Shown piece by piece: positions 1 through 6,185 of a stretch of 6,274 nt of DNA. The DNA is taken from the NCBI GenBank assembly GCA_009785015.1, contig WQXD01000227.1, positions 1 to 6,274 of the forward strand, given 5' to 3'. Both the position numbers and the translations under genes were made by a program. Every line of letters starts with the position of its first letter. Within the stretch, counting starts at the first letter, position 1. Origin of the DNA: Oscillospiraceae bacterium (GTDB lineage Bacteria > Bacillota_A > Clostridia > Oscillospirales > WRJC01). The notes under the pieces were generated by a model. That model made no database searches. It worked only from the letters and a program-made list of their open reading frames with translations, and had not been told where the DNA came from.

Positions 1-5
1 CTATC

Positions 6-1526
6 TTAACCTATCTTTTCATAGGCTTCCACGACTTTGTCTATGGCCGTCTCCATTTTTGGGAGCGCCTTTTCAAACGGCGAGGCGTAGTCCGGTTTTT
101 TGTTCTGCGCGTTGCGGAGCATGATATCCATGCCGAAACCTCCGAAGTTGTAGACATAACCGATGTCGTGCGCGGTGTTGTTGAGTATTATTTCGAGCAT
201 ATCCTGGCTCTCCTCGTCGCGCGCGTACTTGCCTTTCAGGTTTATATCGTAATACGCGGGCTGCAGCGTATACAGCGATTCGGCGCACAGATCCTCGAGT
301 ATCATTCCCGTGCGGTCCAGATCGGACGCGACGACCGGTATCGATATCCCGACGCCGGTATGCGGGTTCATGTTGGTGATGTATTTCGGCTGCGCCTTGT
401 CCAATTTAGGCAGCGGCAGTATGCCGAAATCCATTTCCATACCCCTCAGCCGCTCCACGATCCTCATCCTTATCCAAGAAAACAACGCCCTGTTTTCCTC
501 CATCATCTTGACCTGCTCGTCGTATATGGGGAATTTGCCTTCGTATCTGTGGAGATGGACCACATTGTTCTCATCGAGCATGAGTTCTGAAATCTTGTCT
601 GTGATCTGGTAGCCCCTTTCGCTGCCGAAAGTGACTATGGGGTAGTCGTTTTCGTCTTTGGCGCATATTTTTTCCCCGCCGCCGACAAAGAACGAAACGT
701 TTGAGTCGGCCTGGGTGATGCAGCCGAACACGTCATCTTTGATATACATCTCGCCGTCGCCGTTTAAATCCCTTGCCACGCCTCTGCTCATTTCGATCAG
801 TTTGTCAAATGTCCATTCCCCGTTTTTGACTATGACATAGGGATCCTCCAACGCGTGTTCCTTCAGCAATTCCTTGTTGAACACCATCGCCTCCATGGCG
901 TCGTTGTCCAAAACCAAAAGCGCCCCCTGCAGAATAAAGAGCTTGTTTATAATCGACAGATCGCGGATTGTGCCCTGGTCCCACCACGGCTTTTTCAAGT
1001 CGAGGTAGGGCATGCTGAAAAAGTCGACGTAGTTGCCCGCCTGGGCCGTAGGCGTAAATTGCACAAGGTGTGGGGCGACCACGTCGTAGATATCGTCCCC
1101 GGCTTTGATCGCCTGGCTGACTTTCGTTTCGACCTGAGGGTTTTCCACCGATATCTGCGATATCCTTATATTGTACTTTTCCTCTATTTTGCTGTTCCTG
1201 TTGTAGACCGCGTCATTGATCACATCGCCGTTTATCTCCTCGGCGAACAAGTCCCTGTGGACCCATTCCACCCAGTCCGCCCCGAGGCTGTCGACGCCCC
1301 TTACCAAAAACACGAATTCATACCCTCCGAAATCCTTCGCTTCGATATCCGGATATTCTCTTTCCGTGGCCTGCTCGAGGCCGCCTGAAGCGTCTGCGCC
1401 CTCTGCGGCTTTTTCGGTGGTGGTTTCTTCATTTTTTGCGGGAGCGGTCTGACACGCGCCCGACGCAAAAAGCGCGAGCGCCAAAGCCGCAAGCAGTAAA
1501 ACCGCCAAGATTCTTCCTTTTTTCAT
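6..1526 (-). CDS. ABC transporter sugar-binding lipoprotein (extracellular solute-binding protein)
   Basis: This 506-residue protein is a probable extracellular sugar-binding lipoprotein that would deliver a carbohydrate to an ABC importer. Residues 1-24 form a signal peptide: MKKGR, then a Leu/Ala-rich core. Cys25 in ASGAC is the probable lipidation site, although Ser at -3 makes the lipobox imperfect. Residues 26-57 are a low-complexity Thr/Glu/Ala tether. The mature domain has features I associate with large Clostridia solute-binding proteins: AEEINGDVINDAVYNRN (95-111), IEEKYNI (114-120), an EF-hand-like loop DLNGDGEMYIKDD (253-265) that could bind calcium, and FGILPLPK (367-374) followed by PHTGVGISIP (388-397). 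The start at 1526 is preceded by GGAGG (1539-1543) with a rather long 12-nt spacer. It lies 56 nt after the GH36 stop with no recognisable promoter, so co-transcription is likely. Permease genes are expected beyond the left edge. The ligand cannot be read from the sequence; an alpha-linked oligosaccharide is inferred from the neighbour. Confidence 0.9.
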   Translation of the reverse strand: MKKGRILAVLLLAALALALFASGACQTAPAKNEETTTEKAAEGADASGGLEQATEREYPDIEAKDFGGYEFVFLVRGVDSLGADWVEWVHRDLFAEEINGDVINDAVYNRNSKIEEKYNIRISQISVENPQVETKVSQAIKAGDDIYDVVAPHLVQFTPTAQAGNYVDFFSMPYLDLKKPWWDQGTIRDLSIINKLFILQGALLVLDNDAMEAMVFNKELLKEHALEDPYVIVKNGEWTFDKLIEMSRGVARDLNGDGEMYIKDDVFGCITQADSNVSFFVGGGEKICAKDENDYPIVTFGSERGYQITDKISELMLDENNVVHLHRYEGKFPIYDEQVKMMEENRALFSWIRMRIVERLRGMEMDFGILPLPKLDKAQPKYITNMNPHTGVGISIPVVASDLDRTGMILEDLCAESLYTLQPAYYDINLKGKYARDEESQDMLEIILNNTAHDIGYVYNFGGFGMDIMLRNAQNKKPDYASPFEKALPKMETAIDKVVEAYEKIG

Positions 1527-1560
1527 GCTCGTTTTTTTCCTCCGTTCATTTTTTCATTTT

Positions 1561-1580
1561 TATATATATTTATATATATT
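1561..1580. repeat. AT-only tandem repeat between the GH36 and binding-protein genes
   Basis: Two perfect copies of the 10-mer TATATATATT lie directly after the GH36 stop, within a 56-nt gap. The stretch is self-complementary enough to form a weak AT hairpin, but it has no G+C stem and is not a convincing terminator. It might be a processing or mRNA-stability site between the enzyme and binding-protein messages; that is speculation. Confidence 0.6.
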
Positions 1581-1582
1581 TT

Positions 1583-3727
1583 TTACTTGCCGGTTTCCTC
1601 GTACATGATAAGCTCACTCGACATATTCAGCCCCACGCTGACATACACCCCAAACGCGGACAATTCATGCCCGCTCATAATCACGCTCTCGCCGCTGTTT
1701 GAAAAAGTCACCTCGTATGTCCGCCCAAGCGAAACGCCGCGCGCCTTTATATTCAAATTTTCGCAGGGTTCGGCCTGCGTGAACGCCATGATCATGCCCC
1801 TGTCTTTTTTCGGCGAGGCATATTCCAAAATCGTCGCGGGGGCCGCCTTTTGCACCGGCTGGAAATGGGTGTGGTGATAGACGAGGCAGTTTTCGAGCAG
1901 CGGCACAAAAAAGCTCTTGTACAGCCGGTTGTATGTCACAAGTTTTTCTTTCAGATACGGGCTGAGCGCTTCCGAAGAGGGCGCGATCCCCCTGTATATC
2001 GGGCGGCAGATCATCGATATGCGTATCTGCGAGTCGAGGTCCCCGTCCATCGGCCATTCGGGCACTTCGGTCCCGAACGTGCGCAGCAGTATCTCCGGCG
2101 GCAGGGACATCATGACCCCCGCGAGTATGCGCGTGCTGCGCGGCTGGCGCATCCAGTCCGAGAGCTCCGTGTTGTGGAAGCGGCCCAGCGTGCCCCAGTC
2201 GAGCCGGCCTCCGCCGCCCGCGCAGTTCTGGAACACCACTTTCGGGTATTTTTCCCTGAGTCTGTCAAATATCCTGTAAAACGCCTCGTAGTAGCGCCAC
2301 AGGGTGTTTTCGCAGAATCCGCCGTTTTGGCGGTTGGCCCCGAGGCCTATGCCGTGGTTGTGGTCTATTCTGTACATATCCAAGCTGTACTGCTCTATGA
2401 GCCGGCATATCGTGTCAAAACAAAATTTTTCCACCTCCGGATTCGCGAGGTCGAGGGCTCTCCCCCCCGCGCAGGGTTCGCCGTTTCGTTTCGCTATCCA
2501 TTCGGGGTGTTCCTTTTTCAGCTCGCTGTTTTGGCCCGCCGCCTCTATTTCGACCCAGAGCCCGAAGCGCATGCCTTTTTTGTGCGCGTATTCGGGTATG
2601 GGTTCAAACCCGTTTTTCATCCAGGGACCCGCGACCCAGTCGCCCACGTTGTTGCCCCACTGATTGGGTTCTTTGGAGCCGTACCAGCCAGCATCCACCA
2701 CATACATCTCCGCTTCGATTTCATGGGCCACGTCGATATCGGCCTTTATGCCTTCCTCGCTCTCGCGGTCGCACAGATATCCCCTGTGGTTGGCCTCTAT
2801 TTCGCTCACCGGGATCCCGCCGGGCAGCTGTGGCAGTATGAAGCGGCGCACATAGGCGTGGGTCGCCTGCACTATTTCGTCGTCGCCGGCCCGAAACAAG
2901 CCGAAATGCGCCTTCGGGGTAGCCACGCTCTCGCCCGGCTCGAGCACGTAGAGCGCCTCGCCTTCGATTTCCGGCATGCCGATTTCAAAAGAAAGCGCGG
3001 CGTGATCGTCGTCGTATACATGCGTTTTAAACTGCCAGTTGCCGCTCCAGGCGTATTCGCAGACGAACGTTTCGCCGGTGTAACGATCCCTCAGCCAGGC
3101 GGCGGGCCTCGTCCAGCCCGACTTGCCGTAGTCCGAATAAAACCTGAAATCCCCGGCGTCCAAGCGGTCGAAGTAAAAATCGCCCTCCTTGCCCCAGTCC
3201 TTGAGATGGTTATACGCTATCGCGAATCCCGCTTTGTCCCCGCCGCCGAGCACTTCCTCTTTTGTGAGATTCATGTGGTGCCGCCATATATAGCCCGCAA
3301 GCGGGCTTGCTTTTGTTATCGCCGCCGCTTTTTGGGTGTTGTTGGTGACCTCGAGCCACCGCGCAGTGAAATCGGCGCCGGAAAGTTTGGTGCACACGTT
3401 CACATCAATGCCCAAACCGTGGCTCAATTTCAGGGCGTACTGCCCCGGCCCGCGCTCCTCAAAGCCCGAATACTGCCAGCCCCCGGCGAGATCGGCGCCG
3501 TTTACCGACAGCTTGAACGCATCCGCTTCGGGATATTTGGAGATCAGCCGCTCAAACATCCCCTTGCCGAGGCTCATTTCGGGATATACCTGCCCCGTGC
3601 AGTTTCTGTACCGGCAAACAAGCCTGCCGCCGATCAACGCTTCGTCTGTCACCTGCCTGCCGGAGACGTAGCGCAGTCCCCGGACCCCTTCGCCCGATTC
3701 GAATACTTTGGTGTAACTGCCATCCAT
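1583..3727 (-). CDS. divergent GH36-family alpha-galactosidase-like glycoside hydrolase
   Basis: This 714-residue protein has the usual length and layout of GH36: an N-terminal beta-sandwich (about 1-300), a catalytic barrel (about 305-630) and a C-terminal beta domain. Catalytic motifs are in order: VVDAGWYG (343-350); FGLWVEIEAAG (388-398), matching FGLWFEPE; YRIDHN (452-457) at the place of KWDMN, making Asp455 the probable nucleophile; and NCAGGGGRLDWG (501-512) followed by ELSD (521-524), making Asp524 the probable acid/base. The 69-residue spacing is close to that of characterised GH36 enzymes. Several substrate-contact positions differ: DDGWF becomes DAGWY, KW before the nucleophile becomes RI, and the upstream NTW/NSW motif is NHR (313-315). 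It may therefore belong to a GH36 subgroup with another alpha-linked substrate. No signal peptide is present, so it should act in the cytoplasm on imported sugars. The ATG at 3727 has GGAGG (3738-3742) 10 nt upstream and its own consensus promoter. GH36 membership is secure; galactose specificity is not. Confidence 0.88.
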   Translation of the reverse strand: MDGSYTKVFESGEGVRGLRYVSGRQVTDEALIGGRLVCRYRNCTGQVYPEMSLGKGMFERLISKYPEADAFKLSVNGADLAGGWQYSGFEERGPGQYALKLSHGLGIDVNVCTKLSGADFTARWLEVTNNTQKAAAITKASPLAGYIWRHHMNLTKEEVLGGGDKAGFAIAYNHLKDWGKEGDFYFDRLDAGDFRFYSDYGKSGWTRPAAWLRDRYTGETFVCEYAWSGNWQFKTHVYDDDHAALSFEIGMPEIEGEALYVLEPGESVATPKAHFGLFRAGDDEIVQATHAYVRRFILPQLPGGIPVSEIEANHRGYLCDRESEEGIKADIDVAHEIEAEMYVVDAGWYGSKEPNQWGNNVGDWVAGPWMKNGFEPIPEYAHKKGMRFGLWVEIEAAGQNSELKKEHPEWIAKRNGEPCAGGRALDLANPEVEKFCFDTICRLIEQYSLDMYRIDHNHGIGLGANRQNGGFCENTLWRYYEAFYRIFDRLREKYPKVVFQNCAGGGGRLDWGTLGRFHNTELSDWMRQPRSTRILAGVMMSLPPEILLRTFGTEVPEWPMDGDLDSQIRISMICRPIYRGIAPSSEALSPYLKEKLVTYNRLYKSFFVPLLENCLVYHHTHFQPVQKAAPATILEYASPKKDRGMIMAFTQAEPCENLNIKARGVSLGRTYEVTFSNSGESVIMSGHELSAFGVYVSVGLNMSSELIMYEETGK

Positions 3728-3762
3728 AAAATAATTTCCTCCGTATTTTTGTATTATCGTTC

Positions 3763-3791
3763 ATTATACCGCACATTCAAAGAAATGTCAA
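3763..3791 (-). promoter_or_regulatory. consensus sigma-A-type promoter of the GH36 gene
   Basis: On the minus strand a perfect TTGACA (3786-3791) and a perfect TATAAT (3763-3768) are separated by 17 nt. They lie in the 83-nt gap between the SIS and GH36 genes. Transcription should begin near 3756, about 29 nt before the GH36 ATG. This gives the GH36 and binding-protein genes transcription independent of the epimerase promoter. No terminator is visible after the SIS gene, so read-through may also occur. Confidence 0.85.
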
Positions 3792-3810
3792 CATATATTT
3801 GAATTGCCTG

Positions 3811-4419
3811 TCATTCGCCGAAAAACTCGTTTTCGACCGCCGCGCACAGCGCGTGATACACGGGCAGGGTGAGTTCCTGCACTTTGTAGGTCTCATCCGC
3901 CGGAAGTTTTATCGCGCAGTCGCACATTTCCCCCAGCATTCCGCCGTCTTTTCCCGTGAGCGCCATGGTTTTGCATTTTCTGGCGCGGGCGGCCACGACG
4001 GCGCCGCACACGTTCGCCGCGTTTCCCGAAGTGGAAAGCGCGATCAGCACGTCCCCCGGGTCGGCGTATCCCAAAACCTGCTGCGCGAATATATAGCTTT
4101 CGCCTATGTCGTTTGCCACCGCGGTGATTAAACTCGTCTGGCTCACAAGCGAAATCGAGCGAAGCGGCGCCTGCAGGCCCGGCAGGCCGGAGATTGCCTT
4201 TGCGAGCGGGCGCTTTAATTTGAAGCCTTTCATAAATTCGCCCACGATATGCTCGCAGTCCGCCGCGCTCCCCCCATTGCCGCAGAGCAGCGTCTTTTTG
4301 CCTTTTTCGTAGCATTTGATCAGCATACCATACGCCGAAATGATCCCGCCCTCGACGCTCTTCAAATCCGCATAACAGGAAAACAGCTCCTCAAAAATTT
4401 TTTTTGTCGAATCCTTCAT
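3811..4419 (-). CDS. SIS-domain phosphosugar isomerase, GmhA-like (sedoheptulose 7-phosphate isomerase family)
   Basis: This 202-residue protein is a single SIS domain of GmhA length. GmhA converts sedoheptulose 7-phosphate to D-glycero-D-manno-heptose 7-phosphate. The phosphosugar-binding loops are CGNGGSAADCEHIVGEF (46-62) and STSGNAANV (129-137). Counterparts of the E. coli GmhA catalytic-site residues appear in place: His57 and Glu61 (E. coli H61 and E65) and, near the C-terminus, Gln181 and His189 in QELTLPVYH (E. coli Q172 and H180). The chemistry therefore looks intact. The ATG at 4419 is 9 nt beyond the epimerase stop. The nearest Shine-Dalgarno-like sequence, GGCAGG, overlaps the end of the epimerase gene and is rather far from the ATG, so translational coupling is likely. 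No heptose kinase, heptosyltransferase or other LPS/S-layer heptose gene is in the window. In this sugar-catabolic context it could instead isomerise another phosphosugar. Family membership is firm; the substrate is uncertain. Confidence 0.88.
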   Translation of the reverse strand: MKDSTKKIFEELFSCYADLKSVEGGIISAYGMLIKCYEKGKKTLLCGNGGSAADCEHIVGEFMKGFKLKRPLAKAISGLPGLQAPLRSISLVSQTSLITAVANDIGESYIFAQQVLGYADPGDVLIALSTSGNAANVCGAVVAARARKCKTMALTGKDGGMLGEMCDCAIKLPADETYKVQELTLPVYHALCAAVENEFFGE

Positions 4420-4428
4420 TTAAATCGA

Positions 4429-5454
4429 TCAATCCTGCCTTTCGTCCGAAAAAGACACGATGAAATGGTACTTTATTTCTTCTTGCGGCCCGATAAATTT
4501 CAATATGTTGTTCTCCTTCGCGGTTTTTCTGCTCTCGCCGTCGCAGTTCGCGGGCTCGAGCCCGAGCACGTAATCGCCCTCCCCCGGCATTTTCCATTCT
4601 ATGAAGTAATCAAGCGGAGCCGCGTCGTAGGCGACCGACAGGCCCTTTTTCAGATTGGGATTGTACAGCGAGTACTTTGCCCAGCCCCGCTCGTCCGTCT
4701 TTAGTTTGTGGTAGTAGCAAAATTCGTCTATGCCGTGGCGCGGGGGGTCGAATTTATCCCAGAGGGAAAATTCCGCCGCCGAATAGTCGCAGCGCGGCGC
4801 GGAAGCAGCGGCGGGGACGCCGATTTCGATATTTTCGTCCAGAAACGGATAGCCGTAATTGAGATGGTATAAGATCATGTGCGGCGAGCTTTTGAAGCCC
4901 GTGTTTTTGACCGTGTCGCGGATTTCGAATTTGTTTTCGCCGGTATATATTTTTATTTCCCGCTCCAAGCTGTATTTGTCCCCGAAAAGCCGGGCCTGGC
5001 TCATAATCCCGGTGATGACGATCTCAGGCTCGCCGCCGGGCGTATTTTCATTGATGCGGTAATAGAAATTGTCCGCGGGGGTATTTGCTATCCTGCCGTG
5101 GAGCCCGAGCTCTTCGCCTTCGTCCTCGCAGGGCGTGCAGATGGTCTCAAGCCCGCAGGTGGTCAGAAACCCGGCGTAGAAGCTGCGCAGAAATTCGGTT
5201 CCCCTGTTGTCGTAATAGCCGGGATGGACCGCCCCGACGGGCGAAATGTAGCACATATTCGTGTCCTTATAGATCACCTGGTAGATATCCATGCACCGGT
5301 CGGGCAGAATCGTCATAAACAGGCCTTTGCCGTTGATGACGTCGATGGCGCGGACATTATTCGCCCTCCCGTCCGCCATGACGTAATTTTTCACCGAAAA
5401 CAGCTGATTTTTGCTGCCTATGTATTTTAATTTTTCCGAATAACTTTTTGCCAT
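4429..5454 (-). CDS. aldose 1-epimerase-like protein (DUF4432 family)
   Basis: This protein of 341 residues (from the chosen start) resembles DUF4432, a branch of the galactose mutarotase-like beta-sandwich superfamily that acts on the anomeric carbon of sugars. Family marks are PDRCMDI (51-57), GLHGR (117-121), PHMILYHLNYGYP (191-203), and EWKMPGEGDYVLGLEPANC (286-304). By analogy with galactose mutarotase, His197 and Glu300 are the candidate acid and base; this is inference. There is no signal peptide, so it is cytoplasmic. An in-frame ATG at 5487 would add 11 residues, but it sits at the predicted transcription start. The ATG at 5454 has AGAGAGGA (5461-5468) ending 6 nt upstream, so I chose it. 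It is the first gene of the minus-strand cluster, directly behind a strong promoter, with the SIS gene starting 9 nt past its stop. Its likely role is anomer conversion of the sugar released by the GH36 enzyme, but DUF4432 substrates are poorly known. Confidence 0.85.
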   Translation of the reverse strand: MAKSYSEKLKYIGSKNQLFSVKNYVMADGRANNVRAIDVINGKGLFMTILPDRCMDIYQVIYKDTNMCYISPVGAVHPGYYDNRGTEFLRSFYAGFLTTCGLETICTPCEDEGEELGLHGRIANTPADNFYYRINENTPGGEPEIVITGIMSQARLFGDKYSLEREIKIYTGENKFEIRDTVKNTGFKSSPHMILYHLNYGYPFLDENIEIGVPAAASAPRCDYSAAEFSLWDKFDPPRHGIDEFCYYHKLKTDERGWAKYSLYNPNLKKGLSVAYDAAPLDYFIEWKMPGEGDYVLGLEPANCDGESRKTAKENNILKFIGPQEEIKYHFIVSFSDERQD

Positions 5455-5495
5455 AAAATATCCTCTCTTTATTATATTCGCGTTCACTTATCCAG

Positions 5496-5524
5496 ATTAT
5501 ATCACGTTTGCATATTCAAGTCAA
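5496..5524 (-). promoter_or_regulatory. sigma-A-type promoter of the epimerase gene and minus-strand cluster
   Basis: On the minus strand a -35 box TTGACT (5519-5524) and a -10 box TATAAT (5496-5501) are separated by 17 nt. The predicted transcription start is near 5489, giving a leader of about 35 nt to the ATG at 5454. This placement argues against the alternative ATG at 5487. Confidence 0.85.
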
Positions 5525-5545
5525 CAAAAATAACAAAAAATTATA

Positions 5546-5574
5546 TTGAAATTTTCAAGATTTTGTGATATGAT
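5546..5574 (+). promoter_or_regulatory. divergent plus-strand promoter with extended -10
   Basis: On the plus strand TTGAAA (5546-5551) and TATGAT (5569-5574) are spaced by 17 nt, with TG at 5566-5567 forming an extended -10 (TGATATGAT). Transcription would start near 5581 and run towards the DUF559 gene 220 nt away. It is back-to-back with the epimerase promoter, with 21 nt between the two -35 boxes. The sequence match is good, but no clear first gene follows directly. Confidence 0.6.
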
Positions 5575-5741
5575 ACAAGTGATGATCTACTTCGTTTAAA
5601 CCTGCTTTTTGGCAATCATTTTTTGGAATCAACCGAAATGAGCGAAGAATGTTAAAATGTCCATGCTGTAATAAACGAAAATGGGTAACAACGACAAAAG
5701 ACAGTACAATATGATAACGAATTTGATTACACAAAGTGGCG
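5575..5741 (+). other. AT-rich intergenic stretch with a short possible zinc-ribbon gene fragment
   Basis: This non-repeat stretch lies between the divergent promoters and the left inverted repeat. An open frame runs from 5586 to the stop at 5712-5714. From an internal ATG at 5649 it would encode a 21-residue peptide beginning MLKCPCCNKRKW. The CPCC spacing resembles a zinc-ribbon start or end, but there is no good ribosome-binding site and the frame upstream of 5586 is closed by TGA. It may be a remnant of a small gene or chance. I see no RNA gene here. Confidence 0.25.
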
Positions 5742-5793
5742 TGAACAAAGGCTCCTTTTTCAAAGGAGCTGTCAGCGCAGCTGACTGAGGATT
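5742..5793 (+). repeat. left terminal inverted repeat with two tandem hairpins
   Basis: This 52-bp arm is the reverse complement of 6134-6185 except at 5760. It begins TGAACAAAGG and ends ACTGAGGATT. Hairpin 1 (5751-5769) pairs GCTCCTTT with AAAGGAGC around a TTC loop. Hairpin 2 (5771-5785) pairs GTCAGC with GCTGAC around GCA. The mismatch with the other arm lies in the loop of hairpin 1. The end of the arm carries a GAGG that can serve as a ribosome-binding site for the enclosed gene. Confidence 0.95.
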
Positions 5794-5801
5794 GAGGATT
5801 T

Positions 5802-6155
5802 ATGATACCAAGAAATAAAACGCTGAGAACTCGTTCAATCGAGCTTCGTAACAATGCTACAAAACAAGAAAATCACTTGTGGTATGATTTTCTAAAAAAG
5901 TGCCCCGTGCAGTTTTACAGGCAGCGAATCATCGGCAACTATATCGTTGATTTTTATTGCCCCAAGGCAAAATTGGTGATCGAGCTTGACGGGTCGCAGC
6001 ACTACGAAAAGGAAACGGCGGAATACGACAGGGTAAGGACGGAATATTTGAACGCGCTGGGGCTTCGAGTCATTCGATTCACGAACAGGGACATAGATGG
6101 CAACTTCAACGGCGTTTGTCAAATTGTCGAAGGAATCCTCAGTCAGCTGCGCTGA
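5802..6155 (+). CDS. DUF559 (Vsr-like) endonuclease-domain protein
   Basis: This 117-residue protein is a nearly complete DUF559 domain, related to very-short-patch-repair (Vsr) and PD-(D/E)XK-type nucleases. The family pattern is clear: NNATKQENHLW (17-27), FYRQRIIGNYIVDFYC (38-53), LVIELDGSQHY (58-68), YDRVRTEYLNALGLRVIRFTN (75-95, split here at YDRVR and RVIRFTN). Glu23, Asp50, Glu61, Asp63 and His67 are the candidate catalytic or metal-binding residues and all look intact. The ATG at 5802 is the only upstream start, because an in-frame TGA lies at 5793-5795. GAGG sequences at 5787-5790 and 5794-5797 are possible ribosome-binding sites; the first is 11 nt away and lies inside the left inverted repeat. 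The last codons (LSQLR) and the stop lie inside the right repeat. It is read opposite to the sugar cluster. It could be the mobility or maintenance protein of the flanking-repeat element, or a passenger. Its DNA target and function are unknown. Confidence 0.85.
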   Translation: MIPRNKTLRTRSIELRNNATKQENHLWYDFLKKCPVQFYRQRIIGNYIVDFYCPKAKLVIELDGSQHYEKETAEYDRVRTEYLNALGLRVIRFTNRDIDGNFNGVCQIVEGILSQLR

Positions 6156-6185
6156 CAGCTCCTTTGGAAAAGGAGCCTTTGTTCA
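6134..6185 (-). repeat. right terminal inverted repeat with two tandem hairpins
   Basis: This arm is the reverse complement of the left arm at 51 of 52 positions. It contains the same two hairpins in mirrored order: GTCAGC/GCTGAC around TGC (6142-6156) and GCTCCTTT/AAAGGAGC around GGA (6158-6176). The final codons and TGA stop (6153-6155) of the DUF559 gene lie inside it. The outer hairpin is followed by CTTTGTT, so it might act as a weak terminator, but the T-tract is poor. Confidence 0.95.

Larger units (their letters stand above)
5742..6185 (+). mobile_element. candidate 444-bp inverted-repeat element carrying a DUF559 nuclease gene
   Basis: A compact unit consists of two 52-bp inverted repeats (51/52 identical) enclosing one DUF559-domain gene with almost no other DNA between. 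The gene starts 8 nt after the left repeat and ends inside the right one. There is no recognisable transposase, integrase or known insertion-sequence motif. No clear target-site duplication borders the repeats: the left flank ends in GTGGCG and the right flank begins TATTCG. Mobility is inferred from the symmetric architecture only; related copies elsewhere in the genome would be needed to establish it. Confidence 0.6.

Noticed and set aside
855..1388. A 177-codon plus-strand open frame opposite the binding-protein gene
   Set aside because: No ribosome-binding site or recognisable motif, and it is fully covered by the well-supported lipoprotein gene on the other strand.
1850..3802. A 650-codon open frame on the plus strand
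   Set aside because: It lies antisense to the GH36 gene, its translation is rich in Arg, Val and Phe with no family motif, and it arises from codon bias of the true gene. The GH36 frame has clear catalytic motifs.
5455..5487. A longer epimerase reading from the ATG at 5487
   Set aside because: That ATG is almost at the predicted transcription start and has no usable ribosome-binding site, whereas the ATG at 5454 follows AGAGAGGA at good spacing.
5751..5769. Repeat hairpins as strong intrinsic terminators
   Set aside because: The stem is good, but reading outward the tail is only CTTTGTT, and reading inward it is followed by TGTCAG. At best it is a weak terminator, so it is not annotated as one.
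5555..5854. A 99-codon minus-strand frame crossing the left inverted repeat
   Set aside because: It runs through the hairpin repeat and the start of the DUF559 gene, has no family signal, and would be read against the plus-strand promoter.
5742..6185. CRISPR array or IS200/IS605-type ends
   Set aside because: There are only two repeat copies, in inverted orientation, with a gene between them, so it is not an array. IS200/IS605 ends are not long mutual inverted repeats and need a TnpA, which is absent.
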